33,396 nt of DNA from an uncultured Prevotellaceae bacterium (GTDB lineage Bacteria > Bacteroidota > Bacteroidia > Bacteroidales > Bacteroidaceae): contig CADCEW010000051.1 in assembly GCA_902800585.1 (NCBI GenBank), positions 1 to 33,396 on the forward strand, written 5' to 3'. A model generated the notes under the pieces. That model did not search any database, was not told where the DNA came from, and was given only the letters and a program-made list of their open reading frames with translations. Position 1 is the first letter of the stretch, and the number at the start of each line of letters is the position of its first letter. Made by a program: the position numbers and the translations under genes. Of this stretch, positions 1 to 6,643 are shown piece after piece.

Positions 1-479
1 TACTCGTACTCGAAATTAGGAGTCAGGATGTCCTTACCCATTGCCTCGTATATCTCCTGTATCGTCCAGAAGCGACCTCCGTCCAATTCCTCTGCCGATG
101 GACGTATCTCACCATCATAGATGGTACGACTGACATATACCAGTTCACGTTCACGCTTGCTTTCAAACACATACTTATCAACGAATTCTGCCTGAAAGTC
201 CGTGATATCCAGTTCCTCACGCACCTCACGATGCAGAGCCTCTTCTGGTGTTTCTCCATAATCTATATGTCCGCCAACGGCTGTGTCCCATTTGCCTGGC
301 TGAATATCCTTCCATTCTGGTCTGCGTTGCAGATAGATATCACCCTTGGAGTTAAATACATGCAAGTGTACAACAGGATGCAATAACTTCGACCCACTAT
401 GGCATTCGCCACGTGTGGCAGAGCCGATGACCTTTCCCTCTTCGTCAACAATCGGAAATATCTCTTGCAAATTATCCAT
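1..479 (-). CDS. Nudix hydrolase, IPP-isomerase-like branch (3' end cut by window edge)
   Basis: Reading from the ATG at 479 down to the left edge gives an open frame with no stop, so the gene is partial. The protein has a Nudix box at residues 70-92: G70, E76, R84-E85, E88-E89, with Asp91 where the consensus has Gly. The residues before the box (PGKWDTAVGGH) resemble Nudix proteins of the IPP isomerase/YfcD type, which hydrolyse or rearrange nucleoside or isoprenyl diphosphates; the substrate cannot be told from sequence. It starts 6 bp after the stop of the upstream Nudix gene, so the two are probably one transcript from the promoter near 930-960. Family assignment is firm, function is open. 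Confidence 0.85.
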   Translation of the reverse strand, partial: MDNLQEIFPIVDEEGKVIGSATRGECHSGSKLLHPVVHLHVFNSKGDIYLQRRPEWKDIQPGKWDTAVGGHIDYGETPEEALHREVREELDITDFQAEFVDKYVFESKRERELVYVSRTIYDGEIRPSAEELDGGRFWTIQEIYEAMGKDILTPNFEYE

Positions 480-485
480 ATAATA

Positions 486-920
486 CTATATGATAGATTT
501 ATAAAGTGTGATAGCATCCCGCAGGATGTCGGCATGGTCGAAGGCTAATGATGGCAGAGCAGCAAGGGGAAACCACTGTGCCTTTGCCGCATCATCCAGT
601 CCTTTGACCTCCAGAGGAGCATCCACAATGGTAAGATAAGCCACTGTAATAGTACGTCCACGAGGGTCGCGATCTACTTTGGAGAAAGCACCAATCTGTC
701 GCACATCACTAATCTTCAGTCCTGTCTCCTCTTCCAGTTCACGAATAGCACACTGTTCCGTCGTCTCGTCTATGTTCATGAAACCGCCAGGAATAGCCCA
801 GCAGCCCTTGAATGGTTCGAAGCCACGTTGAATAAGTAACACCTGTGGTGTGTCCTCTTTGGTTATCACCACACAATCTGCCGTCACTGACGGCCTCGGA
901 TATTCGTATGTATATGCCAT
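486..920 (-). CDS. Nudix hydrolase, ADP-ribose pyrophosphatase-like
   Basis: The 144-residue protein carries a complete Nudix box at residues 46-68 (G46, E52, R60-E61, E64-E65, G67), which binds Mg2+ and hydrolyses an X-linked nucleoside diphosphate. The N-terminal start (TADCVVIT, then VLLIQRG) and the PGGF motif resemble bacterial ADP-ribose pyrophosphatase or MutT-like enzymes of about this size. No extra domain is present, unlike the Nudix-HTH regulators (NrtR) common in this phylum. It is the first gene of a two-gene unit with another Nudix hydrolase. The exact substrate is not predictable. Confidence 0.9.
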   Translation of the reverse strand: MAYTYEYPRPSVTADCVVITKEDTPQVLLIQRGFEPFKGCWAIPGGFMNIDETTEQCAIRELEEETGLKISDVRQIGAFSKVDRDPRGRTITVAYLTIVDAPLEVKGLDDAAKAQWFPLAALPSLAFDHADILRDAITLYKSII

Positions 921-929
921 AATCTTCTG

Positions 930-960
930 CGAAGGTAAGAACTATTTCTGAAACCACCAA
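930..960 (-). promoter_or_regulatory. Bacteroidetes-type promoter for the two Nudix genes
   Basis: On the minus strand a TTG (958-960) is followed after 20 bp by TACCTTCG (937-930), one mismatch from TAnnTTTG. The spacing is ideal, and the ATG at 920 lies about 10 bases below the -7 box, giving a very short leader. Confidence 0.55.
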
Positions 961-1015
961 GCATTTCTGTCCAAAAAATTTTTGGGGACTATCGTGTATA
1001 CTTTTTAGGTCAAAT

Positions 1016-1047
1016 GTTGCCAATTAAAAGAATAATCCTTATCTTTG
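1016..1047 (+). promoter_or_regulatory. Bacteroidetes-type promoter for the membrane-anchored AraC-type gene
   Basis: GTTG at 1016-1019, 20 bp, then TATCTTTG at 1040-1047 match the -33/-7 consensus. The start codon follows at 1095, leaving a leader of about 40 nt. Confidence 0.7.
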
Positions 1048-1094
1048 TACCCGAACAAAACACTTTTCCATTAAACATTAATTGAGACCACACC

Positions 1095-1625
1095 ATGATC
1101 ATTATACTGATTTCCATCGTGATAGTACTCCTCGTGCTGGGAGGCATCAGCCTACATTATAATAGAATTATCAGTCAGCGAAACGAACAACTTCTCCGAA
1201 TACTCAATGCACTGGATGACTATCGGGCAATAATGGGTGAAGAGGAACTTTCATTGGATGAGCAGGAAGAGAAGCTGAAGAATAAACAGTCGAAGCCACA
1301 GCCGAAAACTGACAAGGAAATTATAATGGACGAGGGACACTCCTTCTTTGTGAAGATGGATGCCCACTTGAACAAGGAAAGACCTTTCACTGATCCAGAT
1401 TTCGACCATTATGCACTGATTAAGTTTATGGGTGTCAGTCAAGAGACGTTCTGCAAACTGGTCCCACGTTATAAAGAGCCCGAGAGGACAAAAGACTATA
1501 TCAATTCCCTACGGGCAGAATACGCTGCAAAGATACTCATGGAACATTCAGACATCTCGATGAATGATATTGCCAGCAAATGTGGTTTCAAGAATACTGC
1601 AACATTCAACAGTGCCGCCTACTGA
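1095..1625 (+). CDS. Membrane-anchored AraC-type HTH protein, C-terminus probably frameshifted
   Basis: The 176-residue product begins with one transmembrane segment (about residues 2-22), then a charged helical linker (about 25-75), then an AraC-type DNA-binding region (about 78-176) with the second-HTH signature of the family (SLRAEYAAKILMEHSDISMNDIASKCGF, quoted here only as the span about residues 138-167). In Bacteroidetes this TM-HTH arrangement is usually the C-terminal half of larger TPR-TM-HTH sensors; here the sensor part is absent. The frame stops at 1623-1625 just inside the last helix. The +1 frame continues to a stop at 1669-1671 and encodes VSQMFKKKL, which resembles the usual AraC ending (VSPSQFRKK). 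A frameshift or sequencing error is therefore likely, and the intact gene would be 1095-1671. Confidence 0.7.
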   Translation: MIIILISIVIVLLVLGGISLHYNRIISQRNEQLLRILNALDDYRAIMGEEELSLDEQEEKLKNKQSKPQPKTDKEIIMDEGHSFFVKMDAHLNKERPFTDPDFDHYALIKFMGVSQETFCKLVPRYKEPERTKDYINSLRAEYAAKILMEHSDISMNDIASKCGFKNTATFNSAAY

Positions 1626-1707
1626 ATATGTGCATAGCGTGAGCCAGATGTTCAAGAAGAAACTAACATAAGAAGAAGCAAAAGTACTTCCTCTAATTCT
1701 TCAAACT

Positions 1708-2586
1708 TTAGAATGGTAAATCCTCGAACAGTTCTTCTTCTGCAAAGTCGAGGGAGAGGGAATTGGATTCCTCGTATTGTTTGATGTCTAATATCTTGCT
1801 TTTATACTCATGAAATGTATTAAGATGCTCTATTTCTATTCTTCGAGCCTTACTTATTTCTACAAATTCCTGTTCACGCTCTATTCCTAAAAAACGTCGC
1901 CCTAATAAATTAGCAGCAATACCAGTTGTTGATGAGCCAGCAAAGGGGTCAAGAATCCATGCTCCATGTTTCGTACTTGCCATAATGATACGAGCCAAAA
2001 CTGATATTGGTTTCTGTGTTGGATGCTTACCACATTTCTTTTCCCATGGAGCAATAGCAGGCATCAGCCAAACATCACGCATCTGTTTGCCACCATTAAT
2101 CTGCTTCATCAACTCATAATTATAATAATGCGCAACCTTTTCACTTTTTCTTGCCCAGATAATAAACTCCGTAGAATATGTGAAATACCTACATGACACA
2201 TTAGGCGGTGGATTCGTCTTCGCCCATGTAATTACATTCAATATCTTAAAGCCAAGTGATGTCAGCGCATTGGCAACAGAGAAGATATTATGATAGGTAC
2301 CACTAATCCATATCGTACCATTGTCTTTCAATTTCTCACGACAAAGGGATATCCATTCCTGATTAAACTGATTAATCTCTTCTTGTGGCATTCCTTTATC
2401 CCATTCACCTTTATCAACACAGACAACCTTTCCACTCTGAATACTGATACCACCATTCGACAAGAAATATGGTGGGTCGGCAAATATCATATCAAACTTA
2501 AAATTGAATTGTGGCAACAACTCAAAGGTATCACCATGAAGTAAGTTAAAATCGTGAGAAGGAGATTTATAATATGGGGCTATCAT
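1708..2586 (-). CDS. dpnA: DpnA-like DNA adenine methyltransferase of a DpnII-type system
   Basis: A 292-residue N6-adenine methyltransferase of the beta class: the catalytic DPPY motif (residues 37-40) comes before the S-adenosylmethionine-binding DPFAGSSTTG motif (213-222). The stretch after DPPY (FLSNGGIS, then VDKGEWDK) closely resembles M.DpnA of Streptococcus pneumoniae, the second methylase of the DpnII system, which methylates GATC also on single-stranded DNA and is thought to protect incoming plasmid strands. A C-terminal tail of about 45 residues (from about 248) is acidic and extra compared with DpnA. Its ATG overlaps the stop of the endonuclease gene by 4 bp, so translation is probably coupled. 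It is last in the operon, whereas the pneumococcal order is dpnM-dpnA-dpnB. Confidence 0.92.
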   Translation of the reverse strand: MIAPYYKSPSHDFNLLHGDTFELLPQFNFKFDMIFADPPYFLSNGGISIQSGKVVCVDKGEWDKGMPQEEINQFNQEWISLCREKLKDNGTIWISGTYHNIFSVANALTSLGFKILNVITWAKTNPPPNVSCRYFTYSTEFIIWARKSEKVAHYYNYELMKQINGGKQMRDVWLMPAIAPWEKKCGKHPTQKPISVLARIIMASTKHGAWILDPFAGSSTTGIAANLLGRRFLGIEREQEFVEISKARRIEIEHLNTFHEYKSKILDIKQYEESNSLSLDFAEEELFEDLPF

Positions 2587-3404
2587 CTTTTTAGTTCATC
2601 AATGAAAGAGTTGATATTTGTTAGGTTATACACTCTGGGGATTGTGTTATAGGCTTCTTCCAATTTATTACGTGCAGACTTCCACCCTATACCATCTGTA
2701 ATCCAAACAAATTCGAAACCATCAACAGAATTCACTTTTGGTGCCAGTTCTGTATAGGCACGCGCTACTTCATTCAGTTTCGAGCCACCACCACTATAGA
2801 AATTCACTTCTATCAGATATTTCTTATTAGCAGTCTTAACAAAGAAATCAAAACGCTTTTCATCTGTACCAAGTACGGAAAGTTGAGGAAACTCTGAAGA
2901 ATAGACCTCCTGGCGGAACTGAATATTATTTATGCGAAGAATATTTGCTACACTATTTTCCATGATATGCCCACTACGATTTTTACGAGCATTCGTATCA
3001 AGTCCCGTTTCGATACCAAACACATAGTCTACCAAGTTTTTGATTCTTCTGGAACTAAATATCTCTGACAAACCTGTGCCTTGCAAGAACTCTACTACTT
3101 TATTTTCTGAGTCGAAATAACTTTTCAGTAATACGACATTTCCTTCTTTGTCTACCACGGGTTTCCTGCCTTCATCTCTAACGGCAATCAAGATACCAAG
3201 CACTTCAAAGACCTTTGCATCGCGTCGCCATATTTCAGAAACACCTTTTGCTAAATCATCTTTACCTATGAGATAATTAAGCGTATTCAAACTCATTTCT
3301 ACCTCTGCCACATTTGCAGATATCTTATCAAAGTCGCAAAAGAAATCCAATGTCTGGTTAGTCTCTTGGAGTTGAGACATAAAAAGATTAAAATCCTTAT
3401 TCAT
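2583..3404 (-). CDS. dpnB: DpnII-type restriction endonuclease (cuts unmethylated GATC)
   Basis: A 273-residue protein resembling the DpnII restriction endonuclease family. The catalytic core is visible near the C-terminus: FDF with Asp186, then LIEVN with Glu199 and Asn201 (a PD-(D/E)XK variant), followed by FYSGGGSKLNE, a very characteristic DpnII stretch. An upstream helix with Glu149 in HIMENSVA is part of the same fold. The family cleaves double-stranded unmethylated GATC; that specificity is inferred from homology and the two adjacent GATC-type methylases. The gene overlaps the dpnM-like gene by 8 bp and the dpnA-like gene by 4 bp, so the three form one translationally coupled operon. 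No truncation is visible. Confidence 0.92.
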   Translation of the reverse strand: MNKDFNLFMSQLQETNQTLDFFCDFDKISANVAEVEMSLNTLNYLIGKDDLAKGVSEIWRRDAKVFEVLGILIAVRDEGRKPVVDKEGNVVLLKSYFDSENKVVEFLQGTGLSEIFSSRRIKNLVDYVFGIETGLDTNARKNRSGHIMENSVANILRINNIQFRQEVYSSEFPQLSVLGTDEKRFDFFVKTANKKYLIEVNFYSGGGSKLNEVARAYTELAPKVNSVDGFEFVWITDGIGWKSARNKLEEAYNTIPRVYNLTNINSFIDELKR

Positions 3405-4299
3405 AGTTCTTGATTAAGAGTTCTGTTAGTTTACCTCGTTTCTCTGGATTCGCATTGATAGCACGGGAGGCATATACACGATGAATATTATAGTCCGCAT
3501 AAATATCCTCGAAAAAAGTATCTTCTGGATTCTTTGCTGAACAATCGGCATTACTTAACATCCACTTTACATTGGAATGTTTATCAAGCCTTGCACAGAA
3601 ATCACGCAAACGTATTTGCTCGTCATCGTTAAACTCCTCTTTTGCGTATGAGTTAAAACTCGATGTAGCATTAAGGGGACGATAGGGAGGATCGAAATAG
3701 AAGAAGTTCAATCCATTTCTCATTTCATCTGCTGTCTTTTCAAAGTCACCATTAAGAATAGTCACATCTACTCGATTCAACATTTCACTATCAGCCAGAA
3801 TAGTCTCAACATTACAAATCGTGGGATGCAGATTCTTCCCAAATGGTACATTGAACTTGCCCTTGGCATTGACACGATATAAGCCATTGAAGCACGTTCG
3901 ATTCAAAAATATCAGATATTTCGTGATGTCAATATCGTCAAGTGGAGTATCATTGAAAATGTTTCTTGCATTTAGATAGTAGTCCTTCTTGGCTTCCTCA
4001 TCAGATTGCGAAAAGTAATCATGCTCCAATTCTGAGAGTCTCCGTATCAGTTCTTTTGGCTGCTCTTTAATGACACGGTAGGCTGTTACAAGATGCGGAT
4101 TGATGTCGTTGATAACAGCATGTGTAATGTTAGCGAACTTGCGGAGCATATAAAACAACATTGCTCCACCACCAACAAATGGCTCAATATAGGTAAACGT
4201 CTGCCTCAGTAATTCTTTAGGCAGATGTTCTTCCAATTGTGATAAGAGTTGTCCTTTGCCTCCAGCCCATTTCAAAAAGGGCTTTGCTTCTGTACTCAT
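3397..4299 (-). CDS. dpnM: DpnM/Dam-like DNA adenine methyltransferase (GATC)
   Basis: A 300-residue alpha-class N6-adenine methyltransferase with the Dam/DpnM order of motifs: FLKWAGGKGQLL at 8-19 (SAM binding), FVGGGA at 41-46, RTCFNGLYRVN at about 134-144 and the catalytic DPPY at 203-206. It resembles M.DpnM of Streptococcus pneumoniae and Dam of E. coli, which methylate A in double-stranded GATC. The ATG at 4299 is preferred because homology begins right after it (MSTEAKPFLKW); ATG 4314 in the same frame is the alternative, and anything further upstream would lie inside the palindromic leader. First gene of the restriction-modification operon, overlapping the endonuclease gene by 8 bp. 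Confidence 0.93.
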   Translation of the reverse strand: MSTEAKPFLKWAGGKGQLLSQLEEHLPKELLRQTFTYIEPFVGGGAMLFYMLRKFANITHAVINDINPHLVTAYRVIKEQPKELIRRLSELEHDYFSQSDEEAKKDYYLNARNIFNDTPLDDIDITKYLIFLNRTCFNGLYRVNAKGKFNVPFGKNLHPTICNVETILADSEMLNRVDVTILNGDFEKTADEMRNGLNFFYFDPPYRPLNATSSFNSYAKEEFNDDEQIRLRDFCARLDKHSNVKWMLSNADCSAKNPEDTFFEDIYADYNIHRVYASRAINANPEKRGKLTELLIKNYE

Positions 4300-4358
4300 C
4301 GTTTTTTGTCTCATTGACGTGGACAAAAAGAAAGCGTACCGCCTCCGTTTTCCAACTC

Positions 4359-4491
4359 TTAACGAAGGCCGTCCACCACAGAAGCCCATACAGAGAGAAG
4401 GAAAGGAAGGGGTACGCCTATACAGAATAGGCGTATCCGCATTCCCCGAGACTCTCTGTATTAAACAAGTTTGGTGGACTGTTTTCGTTAA
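4359..4491. repeat. 130-bp imperfect palindrome in the leader of the restriction-modification operon
   Basis: A central hairpin has a 12-bp stem (4410-4421 with 4427-4438, one G-T pair) and a 5-nt loop. Outward, matching arms continue around the same centre: TACAGAGAG at 4389-4397 with CTCTCTGTA at 4452-4460, GTCCACC at 4371-4377 with GGTGGAC at 4473-4479, and TTAACGAA at 4359-4366 with TTCGTTAA at 4484-4491. It lies between the predicted promoter (4569-4599) and the dpnM start, so the mRNA would carry it as a long hairpin. A small non-autonomous mobile element is the alternative. Confidence 0.75.
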
Positions 4492-4568
4492 AAGTCTCTT
4501 CGAATTTAGATACTACTATCTAATTCCCACGATGTCAAAACGCTCAAGACTATTGTCAGAAGCAGGTG

Positions 4569-4599
4569 CAAAGTTAACGATTTATTCCGAAAACTGCAA
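4569..4599 (-). promoter_or_regulatory. Bacteroidetes-type promoter for the DpnII-like operon
   Basis: Minus-strand TTG (4599-4597), exactly 20 bp, then TAACTTTG (4576-4569) match the consensus. Transcription would begin near 4562, giving a leader of about 260 nt that contains the whole palindrome at 4359-4491. Confidence 0.7.
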
Positions 4600-4609
4600 G
4601 CACTCTGCT

Positions 4610-4783
4610 CTACTTTTCATCTATCGCGATAATTTCTGTTTGTATGTAATCAGAATCGTCCAGCACTATTTTGCAATTTCGATACATCTGCCTCACCTTC
4701 TCAGTGGCTTCATCTTCGTCTGTAGCCTCTACTTCTACTATGCGACTCAATACCTCCATTACCTCTATGCTGTACTTCTTCAT
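4610..4783 (-). CDS. Small DpnD/PcfM-like protein
   Basis: A 57-residue frame from the ATG at 4783 to the TAG at 4612-4610. The pattern (MKKYSIEVMEVLSRIVEVEA, then DEDEATEKVRQMYRN, then IVLDDSDYIQTEI) resembles the DpnD/PcfM family: a short acidic protein with a beta strand ending in a hydrophobic xVEVEA stretch, an EA..KVR.MY helix and a final strand. DpnD is the uncharacterised companion of the DpnI endonuclease in Streptococcus pneumoniae; PcfM is plasmid encoded. Here it lies just upstream of a DpnII-type operon on the same strand, with that operon's own promoter right after its stop. Family recognition is from memory of the motif, and its function is unknown. Confidence 0.72.
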   Translation of the reverse strand: MKKYSIEVMEVLSRIVEVEATDEDEATEKVRQMYRNCKIVLDDSDYIQTEIIAIDEK

Positions 4784-4868
4784 ACATCATACAAAGTAAC
4801 TAATAAATCCTCAAAGGGCAGAAAAATAGATCATAGTTTAATTATAAAGATCATTTATTAACAAATCA

Positions 4869-4900
4869 TTTGGACATTAGAGAAAAATAAACTATATTTG
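4869..4900 (+). promoter_or_regulatory. Bacteroidetes-type promoter for the divergent nuclease gene
   Basis: TTTG at 4869-4872, exactly 20 bp, then TATATTTG at 4893-4900. It decides the start codon: the in-frame TTG at 4898 lies inside the -7 box, so ATG 4919 is the true start, with a leader of about 12 nt. Confidence 0.8.
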
Positions 4901-4918
4901 CCACCAAATAACATAATA

Positions 4919-5656
4919 ATGACTCAAGCTGCTGCTGTAATTGAGACTATAAAGCAATTAGGTGGTGTCGCCACTCTTGGACAAATATATCAAACGATAT
5001 TTGCCATAGAAGATTGCAAATGGGGGACAAAAACTCCTCAGGCATCTATTAGGCGAATAGTAAGACACACTCCTGAAATATATGTTATTAGAAAAGGATT
5101 ATATGGTCTTGAAGATTACAGACATCAATTAGAGTCCAATGGCATTATAGTTCAGACTATTCAAAATAGTTCATCAAATGCTATTCAACAGTTTAATCAC
5201 ACTTATTATCAGGGATTGTTGGTAGAAATGGGAAATATGAAAGAGTTCGGAACCTTTGTACCAGAACAAGACAAAAACAAACTCTTCCTTCAAAAACCTT
5301 TAGGAGAAATCAGGACCATTAAATCAATGCCTATTTATACTGTCCCAAGATTAGTAAAGCGAAGTTCAACTATTGATGTTATATGGTTCAATCAAGATCA
5401 AATACCTCATTCTTTCTTTGAGGTAGAGCATTCTACAGATATTCAGAATTCTTTATTAAAATTCTCAGACCTCACAGGTTTTAGTTCTCGCATGATTATC
5501 GTTGCTGATAGTAATAGACAAAATGAGTTTAACAGGAAAATATCTGAATCTGCTTTCTGTAACATAAAAGAACGCGTGCAATTCCTCACATATAATTCTT
5601 TAGAAAGACAATACGAACAAGCTATCGAAAGAAAAAGTTTTGAGGTTATTCTATAA
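4919..5656 (+). CDS. Winged-helix plus PD-(D/E)XK nuclease-like protein, uncharacterised
   Basis: A 245-residue protein in two parts. Residues about 1-66 look like a HARE-HTH type winged helix (AAAVIETIKQLGG, then KTPQASIRRIV, then YGLEDY), a fold found in restriction factors and RNA polymerase delta. Residues about 93-200 look like a PD-(D/E)XK nuclease: Glu103 in YYQGLLVEMG, a strand with Asp153 in TIDVIWF, and FEVEHSTDI with Glu168 and Glu170, followed by a helix. The usual Lys is replaced in EVE, as in several restriction enzymes. It is AT-rich and divergent from the DpnII-like operon with its own promoter, so a role in restriction or defence is plausible but inferred. I do not recognise a named enzyme. 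Confidence 0.7.
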   Translation: MTQAAAVIETIKQLGGVATLGQIYQTIFAIEDCKWGTKTPQASIRRIVRHTPEIYVIRKGLYGLEDYRHQLESNGIIVQTIQNSSSNAIQQFNHTYYQGLLVEMGNMKEFGTFVPEQDKNKLFLQKPLGEIRTIKSMPIYTVPRLVKRSSTIDVIWFNQDQIPHSFFEVEHSTDIQNSLLKFSDLTGFSSRMIIVADSNRQNEFNRKISESAFCNIKERVQFLTYNSLERQYEQAIERKSFEVIL

Positions 5657-5720
5657 ATGGCAATGGATTAAGATTTATCTTCAATATCATCGGGCATATT
5701 CCCTATCTGAGTATTTGTCA

Positions 5721-5855
5721 TCATTTCAAAGCCAAAGACAGGTCACGACTTAGATTCTCATAAAAATGAGACCCATATTTGTTTTCATATTGTCGTTCTG
5801 TGATGTCTTTGCCCATCGGATTGGTTTGGCTATACTTGGTATAGTGAAGACGAGT
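5721..5855 (-). pseudogene. Possible remnant of a YhcG/DUF1016-like nuclease gene
   Basis: A short minus-strand frame (ATG 5816, stop 5723-5721) encodes YENKYGSHFYENLSRDL, which resembles the N-terminal helix of the PDDEXK nuclease YhcG family. The frame opens only after a stop at 5856-5858 and ends after about 45 codons. The rest of 5657-5975 shows no gene. The assignment is weak. Confidence 0.25.
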
Positions 5856-5975
5856 TCATGAACATTCATGCTGATGAATGGTGGATGAGAGAAGTATAAC
5901 TACAACTCTGAGTACTATTTCATTTCAACATGAAAGACTAAAAGGAAGCAGAGGAAAGGATGCTGTTTTCGATGT

Positions 5976-6063
5976 GTACAAAGCGTCTGTACTATCGGTA
6001 CAAAGGCTCTGTACTGGTAGTACAAGGCTTCTGTACTGCCAGTACATGACGCTTGTACTACAG
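5976..6063. repeat. Four 22-bp tandem units, each with a perfect GTACA-N7-TGTAC dyad
   Basis: Dyads lie at 5976-5992, 5998-6014, 6020-6036 and 6042-6058, exactly 22 bp apart. All four keep GTACA and TGTAC, while the 7-bp spacers and 5-bp linkers vary. The last dyad runs into the stop codon of the Cys-rich gene ending at 6058. The 22-bp period is about two helical turns, so a bound protein would contact one face of the DNA; RNA hairpins at the mRNA 3' end are the alternative. Confidence 0.85.
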
Positions 6064-6486
6064 CCATTGAGTCTCTTCTTTCATCAAATCAAACTTGATT
6101 TCGTAGCCGTAATGACGGAAAACGCTGGCGATATACTGCTGTTCTTCTGGTGTAATAGCGTGAAGTCCGTTGCGACGCAGATAGTAAGAGCCACGTCCAA
6201 AGTGGTTTATCAACGTATTACGTTGCGAGGCGATATGGTCTGCCTTTACGTCATGAAACGAGTCTTTCATGCCATAAGCCATCATCGCTACCTTGTTTTC
6301 TTTGTAATATTTGCATTTCATCCCACAGAATCGTGTAGGATTCACTACCATTACAACTTCATCTTTCTGCAATCCGCTTTGTGCTGCCAGTCTGTGCAGG
6401 CAGCTATCAGCCTGAGAACACTCGTCATTGAAGCACAACAAGTAGTGTTCCGGCATCTTTTCGTATTGTGGTTGTTTGTTAGTCAT
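6058..6486 (-). CDS. Conserved Cys-rich protein, DUF6078-like
   Basis: A 142-residue soluble protein with no signal peptide. Five cysteines form two groups: C18, C23 and C29 in the first, C54 and C58 (FCGMKC) in the second, suggesting a bound metal or Fe-S cluster. The C-terminal half has an HFGRGSYYLRRNG stretch and a helix with HYGYE. It resembles a Bacteroidales-specific protein family I recall as DUF6078, of unknown function. Its ATG overlaps the TAA of the preceding 51-residue membrane protein (TAATG), so the two are translationally coupled. The 22-bp dyad array begins at its stop codon. Confidence 0.7.
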   Translation of the reverse strand: MTNKQPQYEKMPEHYLLCFNDECSQADSCLHRLAAQSGLQKDEVVMVVNPTRFCGMKCKYYKENKVAMMAYGMKDSFHDVKADHIASQRNTLINHFGRGSYYLRRNGLHAITPEEQQYIASVFRHYGYEIKFDLMKEETQWL

Positions 6487-6641
6487 TACTTTCTATATTT
6501 CTGTATCCAGTCCTTTGCCTTGACTATTACGATCAATATGGCTGCAAAGATAAACAGGGGCACATAATTATGCAGGTCGTTCGTGATGAACTGGCTGATT
6601 CCCTGAATGATTCCCTTAAAAAGCGTTTGAATGAACTCCAT
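6486..6641 (-). CDS. Small membrane protein, 51 residues
   Basis: An open frame from the ATG at 6641 to the TAA at 6488-6486. The product has an amphipathic N-terminal part (MEFIQTLFKGIIQG), one strongly hydrophobic segment at about residues 27-41 (YVPLFIFAAILIVIV) and a basic tail (KAKDWIQKYRK). The frame fits tightly between its neighbours: 2 bp after the restored stop of the vanW-like gene and a 1-bp overlap with the Cys-rich gene, which is the strongest evidence that it is real. Function unknown; no family recognised. Confidence 0.65.
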   Translation of the reverse strand: MEFIQTLFKGIIQGISQFITNDLHNYVPLFIFAAILIVIVKAKDWIQKYRK

Positions 6642-6643
6642 GA

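Noticed and set aside
4256..4861. A 201-codon plus-strand frame over the restriction operon leader
   Set aside because: It runs through the palindrome and the minus-strand promoter and covers the DpnD-like gene, and its product is Cys/Tyr/Phe-rich without domain character.
4898..4918. TTG start for the winged-helix nuclease
   Set aside because: The TTG is part of the -7 box TATATTTG, so it is not transcribed; ATG 4919 fits the promoter.
5976..6063. Four regular repeats as a possible CRISPR array
   Set aside because: The period is only 22 bp, conserved parts are 5+5 bp, and the variable parts are 5-7 bp. There are no cas genes. This is not a CRISPR array.
5878..6567. A 229-codon plus-strand frame opposite the Cys-rich gene
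   Set aside because: It crosses the 22-bp array and lies antisense to two coupled genes; the product looks like a mirror of their codons.
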